Positions 1 through 26,228 of a DNA stretch of 64,000 nucleotides are shown piece after piece. The DNA is from Branchiostoma floridae (lineage: Eukaryota > Chordata > Leptocardii > Amphioxiformes > Branchiostomatidae): NCBI RefSeq assembly GCF_000003815.2, contig NC_049981.1:7438384-7502383 (forward strand), written 5' to 3'. Made by a program: the position numbers and the translations under genes. Under the pieces are notes generated by a model, which saw nothing but the letters and a program-made list of their open reading frames with translations, had not been told where the DNA came from and made no database searches. Position 1 is the first letter of the stretch. The number at the start of each line of letters is the position of its first letter.

Positions 1-1514
1 ATTGGTATCGCTTGTCTCTACGATATGCACATTCTCTGCTTTTTTAAAGAAAAGGTCGGCGCAAAACAGAAAATTTCCCGCCTTCACAGTCCCGAAACAA
101 TCATCTCCATACAACCTCTTTATATTGTTCTCAAGTTTTATACCTATTAAGGAAACTGATTAACGCCCAAAGTTATGAGTGGGACCAAAGTTTTTTTTAC
201 CTTTGCTCTGCTACAGAATATTACAATAGTACCTAAAATAGAACAACAAAAAAAACGGCCAGAACTTACGTTTTGGCTGTATGCTGCGTGCGGTGAAGGG
301 GTGCGTGAAACGATTTCTTCTCACGGACGGGGCCGCTCTGGTGTTGAGCAGCTAGTCTAACACATTTATAGCAGTACTTATGCAAATTTTCTGCCTATCA
401 TCTCAGAAAGACGCCTTTTAAGGAGAATGATTTCTTTACACCAAAGGGCATGGGGGGGGGGGGGGGGGCGCACCTCTATGATTGGTTAGATAAAGCAAGG
501 TGTGGTAGAATTTCGGGAGAAAGATTACATCATTATTTCGGAGAAAAAGGTTACATCATTATGAAGCAAACAACGCAAACACGATTATAAGGAAAAGAAA
601 GCAATTATCCACACTACAGTCTGCTACACAACAATGAGACAATGTTCACACCGTCAAAACTTGATTTGGGACACATGCTAACTGTCTTTTCAGTCACGCT
701 AGCAATAAATCAAGTGCCTACCCCACGTAGGAGACACCAGCGCATTCCAACACGCACTTCTAGAATTCTACGTCGTGGAGCATGGGATGGTTCTCTAGAA
801 AGTCAAACAGTCTGCTCCCCGATCTACTGCGATCTACTTCTGTTGGCTAGTGGTCGGCAGACATAGTGGGCTATATGTGTAACCGGGGAATTAACGTGCT
901 CGAGTCACCTCCTCAAATACAAGACTCCATTTGCATTTCACTCCTTTTCCGAAAGATAGGTTTCCCTTTTAGCGTTGAGTTTATATGTACTTGGGTAGGT
1001 GGGGGTTCATAAACGGTAATCTGCGCTGCTAATCAGAATGCCATGAACATCCTGCCACCGTATGTACAAAAAGGTGAGTGTCTGCACGCCAGTCAATCAA
1101 CACCATAAAACCAAGGTGTGTAAAAGAACTTATCACCAGCTGAGATTTTTACGGTCCAATGTAACCATGATAACAGCGTCAACAGCAAGATGAAGTCAAT
1201 ATTTGCTTCCGTTGTTCTTTAAAAAGATGAAAAAACAAACACTTTGGCAATCATAAAAGAAGAACTTTATTGCACGACAATTGTACATGGTAGTACAAAT
1301 ATAACTCAGACTTTTGCTCGTCACAAGAAGCGATATTCCTTTGAGTTGGACAATCAGCCTTCCTAGCTTTTATTACACCGTAATCTGAGGTCATTCATCG
1401 TCCCTAAAATGTAAAAAAAAGAGCTCCTGGTTGTGAGGCCCAAGATTTAGACTAAGTAATTCACTCGCACTCAGTGTCAATAATCGACACTAGTATTTAT
1501 ACCCCCTTCACATT
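1..1514. other. non-coding sequence, no gene seen
   Basis: I see no reading frame with family-like sequence and no tRNA or rRNA. A run of 17 G lies at 452-468. The short open frames here have no recognisable composition and are probably chance. Confidence 0.6.
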
Positions 1515-1800
1515 AGGCGCGATTCGATCGGACGATGAGTCAGCGAGCTCTAATTTACGAGGAGGCATGACCCTGATGCCGACGAAGAAATGGCAGAGTT
1601 CCCCCTTCCCGTCAGGGCCATGCCTCCTCGTAATTTAGATGCTCGCNNNNNNNNNNNNNNNNNNNNNNNNNNNNNNNNNNNNNNNNNNNNNNNNNNNNNN
1701 NNNNNNNNNNNNNNNNNNNNNNNNNNNNNNNNNNNNNNNNNNNNNNATAAAGACGATTCAGATGCGATAGAGGTGCGACTTGTGCGTGCGGCCGCGTATT
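1515..1800. repeat. inverted-repeat element interrupted by a 100-N assembly gap
   Basis: A segment near 1545-1580 is repeated in inverted orientation near 1610-1646. Both contain the stretch CTAATTTACGAGGAGGCATG or its complement. The sequence then runs into 100 N at 1647-1746, so the gap begins just after a hairpin. The round number of N suggests a gap of unknown size. Confidence 0.75.
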
Positions 1801-3529
1801 GAAGAAATCAGTCAAAATGTCGAAAAATGTCAAAACGGAACTCATGCGGCATGAAAATATACGCAGGTGTAAACCCACCTTTAAGAAACATGCGAATTTT
1901 ATGGGAATCATGCGAGGTTTACGGAACGCATACGATCGGAATTCAAACGATCCATTATCAAGAAGCACAAGAATACAGCGGAATTTATAAAGGTTTTACA
2001 ATTTGCCAAACACACACAAACGCTACCCAAAATATAACCTTCTTGGCAAAGGCAATAAGTTAGTAGCATGAGTGTGGTGCCACATTACCTGTGTGTGAAA
2101 ATCTAAAAATAATCATTTTAAGAAAGAAATAGTTATATCTACATTGGCAAGTTTAGCATAAAGGTCAGATCGTATGTTTAATCTGTGTGTTTGCAATTGT
2201 TTGTGTTTGCTGGTCCACTGCTGGATGCTTGATCCGTGTTTGGAAAGTAAGAAACATGCACTGATCAACTGAAATCATACATGGAGGGCCTTTTGCCATT
2301 ATGATAGCACTTTTATGTTTATGGATCAAAAGCGTCGACTAGCAATGATTTATAAACAACAAAAAAGGAGCGACAAAACACGGTGTCACAGCCAACAAGT
2401 ATTTTCTTCCTGTATTCAAGAGGTGCATAAGGTGACAGTAGTGTGACAGACTGGTATCACTTACCGGGTTGACAACTACAGGCATGGCGACCACATTGAT
2501 GCCACTGTTACTGTCGAACTAGTTTTACTTCTACAAGTGTCAACTCCTTTCATGGCTACATGTTCCTCACTAGTGTCACTTCTACAAGTACAATCAAAGC
2601 AACTATCTGATATAATTCTCCATGTTGGTGCTCTCTTGTCATGTTCACCATCTCTGGAGGGAAAAATTCTTCTTTTTTTTTCAAAATCAGGCGAAAATCA
2701 ATGATTGTGATGATGGCATCCATAAGATTTACTTGATGTGGTTTAAACTGCAATTGTCCACTTTCGAATAAGCGTCGCCGTCATGGATCGAAAACGTACC
2801 TAGCGACATTTAGCAGAACTGCAACAGTTTGAACTTAGTCGCTTGGTCGCTTCACATACAGCAACAACTTGTTTATTAGTATGTCTCATATACGTATATT
2901 TCACCATTAACGATAATTTTTTGTGTGGATAACTTTATCACCAAGATAAGAATTATATGTATGTGTGTGTGCGTGAGTGTGTATGGTTGCATCTGTACAA
3001 TTCGTCTAGTAATGGATAATCGGTTCCTTTTTATTAGAAGTAAAAGTTCTTCTTGTCTTGCAACTTCATGATCGTGGATCAAAAGCGTAGCCTAGCAATG
3101 GTAACCAGAACTGCATTGATTGTGGTCAGATGCCATTCTGTGGTCACATGCGACATGTTTTGTCGCTTTGCCAAGAAGGTAATATTTTCGGTTATGGCAT
3201 GCTGTTGTGTCTCTATATGAAGGTCAACAGCATATAATTCGAGAAGCTGAGTATGGATTTTCATGATATTTGAGTAGCGGTTGAGAAAAGGAAGGTCGAG
3301 TTCGAAAATGGTAACCTGTAACAGTGACTTTTCTATCGTCAACTACAAACTTTACGAAATAGATATTTACCTGTAACAGTGACTTTTCTATCGTCAACTA
3401 CAAACTATGCGAAATAGAAATATGGTAGGCAGATTTTGGGACCACGTTATCCTTAATGATCTTGACAAAAAGCTGATCCCTAAGATTACAAATATTTGCA
3501 ATTCCATGTGGACAGGTGTAACGTTATAT
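1801..3529. repeat. diverged dispersed repeats and a 55-bp tandem duplication, no gene seen
   Basis: Related segments beginning like GGATCAAAAGCGT and ending with CTAGCAATG or CTAGCGACA recur near 2323, 2778 and 3074. The motif CTTCTTGGCAAAG near 2040 reappears inverted near 3165. A 55-bp unit is directly duplicated at 3314-3368 and 3369-3421 with few differences. No coding sequence is supported. Confidence 0.5.
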
Positions 3530-3725
3530 ACCGGTCCCGCTTGCAGGCTGCATGTTGACCAGGGGGGCGGGGCTAGTCGGTAGTGTATGTAAATGAGGCC
3601 GTCCGATCATCTGCTCGTCCTTGTGGTGTGGGTACTTGCGGAAGCCTGTCGGTGAAGTGGGGTGTTTCTATGTGAGCAGCCGTCCTCTGTACAAGATTAA
3701 CTTGAGCCTTGAAGGTGAATGAAAC
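3530..3725 (+). promoter_or_regulatory. candidate promoter / 5' untranslated exon of the first TTC38 gene
   Basis: This stretch is more GC-rich than its surroundings and has a GC-box-like GGGCGGGGC near 3565. A possible splice donor (AAG followed by GTGAATG) lies near 3713. The first coding exon of TTC38 begins just after an acceptor at about 4911, so an upstream non-coding exon is expected. Assigning it here is inference from position and composition only. Confidence 0.25.
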
Positions 3726-4290
3726 ATGCCTTTGTTGTTGTCATTAATGGAACGATGTAAGATGTGCCGTCTTTGGCTGTAGCTGTGTAACACTCTAGTT
3801 ACTTAAAGAAATGTGTACATCAACTGTACGTTGCATTTCTCCTCGCCAGCTTCTTGCACTAGAGACCAACCAAGCGTTTCGTTTTAAACTACATAGTTCA
3901 ACAAGAATACGTGAAATACAGCGAGACTGTATGGACAAAATATATCAAAGTCACTTTGGTGACCTTCACGGAAGTTTGGTGCTTGATCAAAGTCCACAAC
4001 TGAAAACGTCGTACATCGTATTGTTGGCTTATACAAGGGGGCTTGTTGTTTCCAGAACAAATTTGGATGTGTCCTAAATAAGCTCTTTAAACTAATGTGT
4101 AGTTTAGGTACACTGGGTCAAGTAGTGCCTTCGCCGTCACCAGTCCCGTACTCATGTTATAAATATCCAGCGGTTTATTCATTTCCACACAAGTAAGATC
4201 AATACTCGCACACCCCCTCCCATCAACACACAACCTTTGACTATTTACGCAATACAACACAGTAATGCACAGTACAATGCAGTGAGCACT

Positions 4291-4690
4291 AAGGGTGGGT
4301 ACCGGTACAGAAAATTCAGGTCCGGTTCAGGTTCAGAGGATCAGGTCCAGGTCAGGACCTGAACCTGGACCTGATTGTCTGTGAAAACTTGTGAATGGAC
4401 GATGCTAAAAAGAATGGTCCATTTCGCTACAAAGAAATCTGTTTTGTGGAGTATTCGGCTCCCACTGGCGTTTTGAATGCTACAAACTTTAAGCTATCTG
4501 CCTCTGTACGATTGACTTTAAAACGTGGTAGAAGTGACTATAGACTTGACTCTACTTCGCTCTTGTCAATTTCCTCTACCGGTTAAATCCCCGAAAAGTG
4601 TGAATGCCTGATCTGTGATCATATAATCTGTTCATTTTCCAATAGGTACAGTTTTTCTGGACCGGTCCAATAAGAAAAACCCACCCCTTA
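4291..4690. mobile_element. 400-bp MITE with AAGGGTGGGTAC termini
   Basis: The left end reads AAGGGTGGGTACCGGTACAG and the right end is a near inverted copy ending CCCACCCCTTA. AGTGAGCAC flanks both sides, within 0 to 4 bases of the ends, which looks like an 8-9 bp target duplication of hAT type. The interior is related to the element at 55711-56500. A 63-codon open frame inside has no protein-like features. Confidence 0.7.
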
Positions 4691-4938
4691 GCTAGTGAGC
4701 ACAGTACAGAATAGCACGATGGGTATCAAATGTTTTATGCGCTATACTTTGTGTATCAAAACAGGACTTTCACAATTTGTATATAAAGTAAATCAAAGCA
4801 ATTATATTTTTGAACGTGGATTACTTATCAATGAAGAAGATTATTATTTATTTACAGAAGAAAAGTTACTTAAATGTGTGTAATCGATGACAATATGATA
4901 TATCTCCACAGGGCCTTCTGACTGATCTGTACAGCATC

Positions 4939-18426
<13,488 letters not shown>

Positions 18427-18518
18427 GGACAACCTAGATAGGGAGTCTCTCTTTGCGTATTCAAAATGTGATTGCACAGACTTCTGCCAGGCTTGTTTAT
18501 TGTACGAAGAAGCACATC

Positions 18519-18524
18519 AATAAA
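18519..18524 (+). terminator. AATAAA polyadenylation signal of the first TTC38 gene
   Basis: A canonical AATAAA about 93 bases after the stop codon. It is the nearest such signal on the coding strand. Confidence 0.65.
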
Positions 18525-18529
18525 TCTTA

Positions 18530-19830
18530 GTTTCTAATCAGATGAAAACATATTTCCCAAAACATTGGAAATTGGGAACTCTGGTATTTTGTTACAGTTT
18601 GCGATTACCGTAGTTGTTGTATTTGTGTACGCTGTGGATCATCGTCACACTGACAAAGAATGTCGCTGTTCCTAGCTTTTAGCTTTCTAATCTAGATTGC
18701 GGAGGATTTGGTCATTTTCTTTGAAGTAAGTATGCTAGGCTACCGTGACCATGAGGTGATTGTTTATCATATGTAGGGACGTACCAGCTACGACGTGAAA
18801 TACTCAAAATGTTCAGATTTGTTGCAATATTTCCTTCTTAATGTACATCGAACAGTATCAAATGTCATTTCACATGGCACACTGTATGACCACTGCACGT
18901 AAAGACGACTATAGAGTCAAAAAATCATGTTCAATCAAACATACGTACACGACCTTGTAATGAGTAGAAATTTTGAATAACTAATGGGAAATAGTCATAA
19001 ATGAAATTTAGTTATAAAGTAGGCAAAGTTTCGGGCAGTGCATGCGGGTGTTAGCACATTATTGATATTTTGCAATCAATAACGCGATGTATTCAATTGC
19101 AAACTGTACCGCAGAAAATTATCAACTCTGACATGGGGATGACCCTGATACACTGCGATTGGGTAGCGTCAGGTTCCCATCCCTTTCAGCCAGTGACACA
19201 CATGACTAGTATTTGATGTATTCGCCCCTTGACATCTATGACACCTATAGCATGTCCACATGTCGAGGTCTATTGTCCAATATATTTTTCCAACTTGTAT
19301 CTCATAATTAAAAATAACAACATAACTATGATCCTTAGTCTTGAATCTCATTTCAAGTACAAAACGAGGAAATAGTTTTCCTTCCGGTGACAAAATAGAA
19401 GAAACTCCTGAAGCCGTAACAACAAGAAACCAGGTGCGACATCGACTGCAATTCGACAATAAAATACGTGTTTCAGGAGTTTTATTCAACTCACACGAGA
19501 GCTAGTATATCTTAACAGTACCTAACGTCAAACTTTTGTTATGTTAACTGTATGTGGTGACGCAAGCTATGAAACTCTTCCTAGCTGGTGTGTTAATTTG
19601 AATATTAATTAATAATCTTATCTGCTAATGTCAGTTTGTCTACCGGTATACCAGTCATCGAATACTCCGGATGCTAACAAAACAGCGATCGTTCGTATGA
19701 TGGGATCGCTTTTGTTTGTTTCAGCTGTATCAATACGCAGATATGCGTAGTCAATAATACAAAATTCAATAGTTATCAAGCTGAGAAACATATTCGTACG
19801 GTTCAAGAATACAACAGGTTCAGAGGAAAT
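18530..19830. other. intergenic, no gene seen
   Basis: AT-rich sequence between the TTC38 3' end and the next gene. It should contain the promoter of the gene starting at 19831, but I see no clear TATA box or other decisive element. The small open frames are unconvincing. Confidence 0.5.
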
Positions 19831-22800
19831 ATGTTTCGTGGAGTGCTAGTTCTGTTCCTGAGCGGCATAACAGCCGCACAGTTTCCTGTTTTAGGTGATC
19901 AACAACACCTGGTGTCAAGCATCACAGGTACAACACAACTTTATACTGTCTACTTGTCAGGCCAACTTATAGTGTTGAAAAGTGGCTAACATATGGTGTT
20001 TATTTTAAATGTCTGATGCTTTGCTTTGCGTCAGTTTTAACTTAAAAGTAATAACCTGGCATGATATTAGCTTGATGTTGACCTTGGTTATCGTGATATG
20101 TTTTACAAAAATAGGAGTAAGGTTCATTAATTTAGTAGTTTATTTTGTAAATGTACTTTTTCTACGTCTACATAATACTAGTAGTGTGTGTGTCCTTCCA
20201 TAGGTTGGATTTTTATAGCTATTTGTAACATACATTTGCATAATTCTACCAGGTGCCATAATACCGCCACCTCAAAAAACGCTGTTATAGAGGCCTTCTT
20301 AAAATTGTCTTCAACGCCTAAATATCTGAATTGTATTACATTTAGGATATTTAACATTCGGTGTTCAATACAATCTTGGAAAGACCTCTATACTAACGTT
20401 TTTTTAGGTGGCGGTATTATGGCACCTGGTGGAATTATGATAGTCGATGTTACACTGTTAAAGTATACTGACTACTGACTGATCAAGAATACACCGCATT
20501 AGGTGTATATTTATTCATTTCAATTTGTTTTACATCTCTGCAAGGGATATCTAGTCTCTACCACATTAAGTACGATGGCAATATAGGGAGAATGATTTTC
20601 CAGGGAGAGTAAGGTCACCATAGGGTTTGAAGTACCTCGCAGGTTCGGATGGGAAATGTTACCCTTCCCACTGACTGGCTCTCCTGACCAATTATTTACC
20701 GCATTTTTGCTAATTTCTACTACGTATTACTTCTACGTAGGAAGACCTTCTTGAATTAAGGAATGCTCTACTTTGGCATCAGCGTTACCTCCGACAAAGT
20801 CTGACAACCGGAGTATTTTACCTGTTGTTATGGGTAATATTATATTTCAGAAATCAACCCTATCTTCATGGAATTCTAGAACAGGTCATTAACATGTCGT
20901 TGGCTTTTGTGGATCAGCGCTGGTTGGGTTTCCTCCAAGCATATGTTGTGTATATGTTGTTTTAACGTCCTTTGGTAACTCTTTAGCTTGAAATTAGTCT
21001 TTATGCCTGGGTTTGTAATAAATGTTTCCTTGAAATGTTTTATCATAAGAGATCTTTCTTGATTATTTTGATGAACTCTTCTTGTATTCAAGACTACCTG
21101 GAAGAAACGGAGTTTTGTTACAAATGTGATGATGAGGTGGCCAGCCTAAAGGAGGTCAATGCCAACCAGTCCGCACTTCTAGCACAGCAGGCCGGAGATC
21201 TAGCACAGCAGGCCGGACTCATCTCATCTCTGCAGAATTGGCTGGACAGTGTTGTCGCACGAGTGGACAGTGCCGAGCAGTTCATGAGTATGTAGAAGTT
21301 CTATTGCAAAGCTACTGATAGTTTCCAAAGCAGCGTCGTTCATGCTCGCTTTCACTTCGACGGGAGTTGTGAAAATGCGTTTTTGAAATACATGTAGTAT
21401 TTATCATGCAAAAAAAGTATCTCGATAAAACTTTGATCTACCCATATATGGCCTCCTTCGGTCAATATTGACCATGTTAAAATCCTAATTGATATCAGCC
21501 TGTTGAACTACCGGTAAGTCAGTAAATGCATTACAACATTTTTGCCAAGCTGAGTGCCCGGTCTCAGCTTTCCGGCAGTTTGTAGATCGCTTGAGGGCGC
21601 TTTTGTTGCAACATGCGTTGCGCCAAGCTTGCTTGTGCAACTGTGGGGTTTGAAAGATACCCAACGAATTTTAGAGATAAAGAATGAATTTTCTTACGTT
21701 TTGTGTATTTTAAAAAAAAAACGGAGAAAATAACAAAACAGTGACACAGTGAACGAACCCCACAGTGACGCAAGTGCAGTGAGAGTGCACCTTATAAGCT
21801 GATCAATTTCTGCAGCTATGAGTTGCTCGAAATTATAGTGGATAGATGTTGCTGTGTTTTTGCACTTAGGTCTGGTATTCTAAGACTGAATAAGTTTTCT
21901 ATGAGGTATACGGATCCTCGGAATGCGCCATCTAATATCATGATGATAGGTGCTCTTCCCTTTTCTTAATAGACGCAGATATAGATGAACTGCGACAGAA
22001 GTATGAGATGCTGGAACAGAAGCTGTCAGCTCTGGAAAATAAAACTTGCGAAGGAGCCGGTAAGTGTATGTACCGTACACTACTATAAAGCACACTAGCC
22101 CCGTCAGGCATTCATTTTGAAGACCTCATCCGTTTTAACCCTGGCGACTCCTTTCTTTTCTTCTCGTATTGCAAAATCTACAATTATAGAAAAGTTGTCT
22201 TCATCACTCTTAAATTTTCCTCCGCAGACACATGTACGATACCGTCCAGCTGCACTGAAGTAGCAGAAAGAAGCGGAATCAACAACCAGGCATTCTACGT
22301 CATCGATCCTGATGGACCAGAACATGGAGTCCTGCCGATGGTTGTTCAGTGTGATTTTCAGGGAGATGCTAGTAAGCAAAAGCAAAATAGTGTTATACGG
22401 CTTGTCAGGCAATGTCAGCAATTAGGCCATGTTCATTATATGACATCCGCGTTAATTCTTTTAGAAAATGATTTTTAATTAGATTAAAACAATCATTTTC
22501 CAATAACTACAGATCATTAGCAGGCATAAATTGGCGCATTGTTTGGAGCCTTTATGATTATGCACATGAAAAACATAGTTTCATTGCAGTGGTATGTACC
22601 AAAGTGCTCTATTTTCTCATAGAAAAAATAATATTAGGGGCAATAAAACCTGATGACGTCATCCATATGGCAAGAAAATCAGATTTAGAATTATTTCATG
22701 CCCATCTATCAATATTCGCTACAGTTCCATTCTTTCTCAATTCATCAATAAGAAAACAATGGAAAGTCAAAATGTCAATTTAGGCAACCCTGAAACCTTA

Positions 22801-25800
22801 TTTCATACAAAGTACATACTATTTGGTAACTGCAAAAGGAGCAGATATATGCCGTAGATAAAAGTATATAATCATAAATCCTTGTATGTTACATGGATAG
22901 TTGGTTGTTTGGGGAACAGTGAAATACCATAGAGCTCTGCAACAGGCCTGAGTCAGCTTGAAGATGTGCCCTATGTGGCAGAGACTGTCATTCTCGTATA
23001 GGACTGTTTAGCCACAGTCGACGCTGTAGGGCTGATATCAATTAGGATTTTACCATGGTCAATATTGACCGAAGGAGGCCGTATATAGTAAAGTACATGT
23101 GGAATGTAATAATCTGAGTTATGTGTATTTCCATGTGTAAGTTGCAAATTGGAATAACAAACTGCTGCACAAAAATAAGTACTCTTAGTATGTTCTGAAC
23201 TGTTAAAACAAACTAGAAGCATTACATCTAACATAAGGTTCAGATGATGTTTGGATGTTTCGTTACAATTTCAGTAATTACCCTGATTGGCCACAACAGT
23301 GAGGCACGGACACGTGTGAAAGGTTTTGAAGATCCAGGTAGCTACTCCAAGGATGTGACGTACTGGAATAGCATGGACCAAGTGAGAGCTGTGGTGGACC
23401 AATCGTCTTTGTGCAAACAGCACATCAAGGTAAGTACTGTTTACATTTCAGCCTGATGCTCAGCCCTGTTAAGGCTTAAATTACATTTCCAAATCGGGGC
23501 CCGGCTAAGATGCCACGTAAGAAATGAAAAATTAAAATGTATACCTTGAAATATACACAAATCATGCCCATGAATCTTATTTTGACATTTTGTGAATTTT
23601 TATGTCTGTTATTATATTGCAATCCATACATAGTATGGGATTGCAATATATTGCTTTTCCTTTGTCTCTTCTCCTCCTTCTCCTGTCAAATCTTCAAATG
23701 GATTCAACTTTTTCATTTTTGGGCCAAATGAGCTGAAATTTGGCAAGGTGGTAGAAATAGCAAATACCCTCAGACGTTTTTTTCACTTTCTTGATAGAGG
23801 CCTTAAAATTTATGATATTTAGGGTTTTTGGTCATTTGTAGACAAAATATGTATATTTTGGGCCCCTGTGCCCTGGTATTACAAGCTAATAATCTGAAAT
23901 TCGGTACAGAGGTGCATTGGACATATGAGCACAGAAAAACATCAACACTTTCTTCCTAGATTACTTTAAAAATGAGTTATTTTAGGGGTTTTGGCCATTT
24001 TTGACTAAAAATGTGTATTTTTTGGCTCCTATGCCCTTGTATGAAGGCTAAATGAACTGACATTTGGTATATAGGTGCATTGAATATATGAGCATAGGGC
24101 TCCATCAACACTTTCTTCATAGATCACTTCAAAAATGAGTTATTTTGGTTTTTTTGGCCATTTTTGACAAAAAATGTATATTTTTGGCTCCTATACCCTT
24201 ATATGAAACCCAATTGACCTGAAATTTGGTACATAGGTGCGCTTGACATATGACCACAGAACCCCATCAATGCTTTATACATTGTTTACTCCAAAAATGA
24301 GTTATTTTAGGGTTTTTGGCCATTTTTGACTAAAAATGTATATTTTTTGCTCCTATGCCCTTGTATAGAAACCAAATGACCTGAAATTTGGTACAGAGGT
24401 GCATTGAACATATACTCACAGGACCCCATTGACACTTTCTTCATAGATCACTTATAAAATTAGTTATTTTGGGGTTTTTAGTCATTCTTGACTAAAAATG
24501 TATATTTTTGGCTTCTATGCCCTTGTATGTAAACCAAATGACCTGAAATTTGGTACAAAGGTAAATTGGACATATGACAACAGGACCCCATCAACACTTT
24601 CTTCATAGAGCACTTATAAAATGAGTTATTTTGGGATTTTTAGCCATTTTTAACTAAAAAAATGTATATTTTTGGCTCCTATGCCCTTATATAAACCAAA
24701 TGACCTAAAATTCGGCATGAAGGTGTGTAGGACAAGTGCCCACAGTACTTCATTTTCCCTTTGAGCAAACATTACTTCAAATTATTGAATTTTGGGATTT
24801 TTTTCAAGGATGAAGATGGATTGCAAGATGCTGTATTTGCTCCTAAGCAAATGTCGGCCTTTCTAGTATTATTATTCTTTTCTCTCCCGAAAGCTGCCCC
24901 CTGTTTGAAAATGGGACTTAAGCCTAAGGCGTATGTCACATTTCCCATCCGGGGCCCGGGTTGGACTGTTTGCGGAAAGTTTGTGCCAATAAATGTGCTC
25001 AAGGCATGCAATTGAATTGTTTTTGGTCTTTTATATTGTTCCTTTCTTTTCCCAAAACTAACATGCAATGTGACCAATGTAACTTACTCGCCAAGCAGAG
25101 GTTAGGCTCCGGCTGTTTTTTAAACATCCTTTTTAGTCGTTTTTATCGGGTTTTCTATTTTGTCATTTTTCTTGAAGTACGCCAGCAAGGGAATCTGACG
25201 ACAACTTACTGCTGATTAAAGATATTAAAACAGACAAGACGTCAATTCAAGAATCGCGCAATCAACCTCTCCTTCGTGTCGTACACGTCTGATCACAGTA
25301 TACCCTTGCTTTTCTCGCCACTTACCAAGTTAGGTTTTGACACAGCAAGATAAAATACAAAATATAAAGCCCGATAAAAACGACTAAAAACAATTAAAAA
25401 AAACAGCCGGGGCCTAACCTCTGCTTTGAGAGTAAATGTAACTAGCCAAAAGTGTCTTAGTCTTCAACAAGTTTCAACGAATATGATGCCATGAAAGACG
25501 TTGTAATTAACCATACGTCTGACGATATCAATGGTATGATGCTGTGAAATTTATAGTAAAAGCTATCAACTACACTAACACAATTATTCATATCCAGTAT
25601 GAATGCCATCATTCAGAGATCTTCTACACATCTGGCTCACAAGCCTCCTGGTGGGTGACTTGGGATGGACGCCAGGCTGACTACTGGGGAGGTGCCAGTC
25701 CTGGGAGTGGGCAGTGTGCCTGTGGTCAAACAGGTAATTATAATAACGCAAAACCATGGAAAATTGAATATGCAATTAAAAGCGAAATGGTAACCATTCT

Positions 25801-26228
25801 AAACCCAATTCTACTTATAATAATTAGGTATTTGGAGGCTACAATGCATGAACCTGCATCATGCGACCAAGTTACTCTATTGAAGCCAGAACACGTACAT
25901 CGCAAATAAACTATTGTATCTAAGTCACAAATGATACACCTACTTGAACATATCACAAATTTATCGTTTTGTAGGACATGATATTTTCGCGTTTCCATGA
26001 TTTGCACATGAGTTCAGCCAAAACCTTGTTATGATCTTATTCCTTTGTCATTCAGGCTCATGCTCAAATGGATGCAACTGTAATGCCAATGATTACACAT
26101 GGCGTGAGGATTCTGGGTTCCTGTTCCACAAAGATGACCTGCCAGTCACCCAGCTCAGGTTTGGGGACACTGGTCAAAGTGGTGAAGAAGGTTACTACAC
26201 CCTGGGGAAACTAATCTGCTACCCCTGA
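19831..26228 (+). CDS. secreted coiled-coil protein with contactin-associated-type fibrinogen-like domain
   Basis: Seven exons with GT/AG borders and consistent phase: 19831-19927, 21093-21287, 21973-22059, 22228-22371, 23275-23429, 25598-25733, 26056-26228. They join to 328 aa. Residues 1-17 are a signal peptide (hydrophobic VLVLFLSGITAA). Residues about 45-130 form a probable coiled coil with repeated LLAQQAGDLAQQAG and a second heptad block around LRQKYEMLEQKLSALE. From about residue 127 to the end is a cysteine-containing fibrinogen-like fold. It is closest, from memory, to the module in contactin-associated proteins (CNTNAP/Caspr): HGVLPMVVQCDF, then TRVKG, WGGASPGSGQCACG, CNCNA, DDLPVTQL and the terminal LICYP. 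It lacks the EGF, laminin-G and membrane segments of Caspr. The likely product is an oligomeric extracellular or lectin-like protein; ligand unknown. Confidence 0.85.
20242..20437. mobile_element. 196-bp hairpin MITE in intron 1 of the lectin-like gene
   Basis: The ends are ACCAGGTGCCATAATACCGC and its exact inverse. The next 40 or so bases also pair imperfectly, so most of the element is a stem. It is non-coding. Confidence 0.8.
21431..23098. repeat. inverted pair of about 77-bp repeats flanking three exons
   Basis: Sequence at about 21431-21507 (with GGTCAATATTGACC and CTAATTGATATCAGCC) is present inverted at about 23022-23098. The arms lie 1.5 kb apart in two introns, with exons 3 and 4 between them. 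They could be the ends of one old element or two solo copies. Confidence 0.65.
21623..21780. mobile_element. small inverted-repeat element in intron 2 of the lectin-like gene
   Basis: GCTTGTGCAACTGTGGGGTT near 21629 pairs with AACCCCACAGTGACGCAAG near 21756. The interior is A/T-rich. Confidence 0.55.
23760..24770 (+). repeat. 162-bp satellite, about 6 units, in intron 5 of the lectin-like gene
   Basis: The motif TTTGGCTCCTATGCCC recurs near 23862, 24019, 24181, 24344, 24508 and 24670. Each copy is followed by an ACCTGAAATTTGGTAC motif and by GAGTTATTTT. The period is about 158-164 bp with moderate divergence. CGGGGCCCGG-bearing segments near 23495 and 24950 flank it as direct repeats. Confidence 0.8.
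25093..25428. mobile_element. 336-bp MITE in intron 5 of the lectin-like gene
   Basis: The left end AAGCAGAGGTTAGGCTCCGG and the right end CCGGGGCCTAACCTCTGCTT are inverted copies. The inner flanks with GTCGTTTTTATCGGG also pair, giving stems of about 70 bp. Confidence 0.8.
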
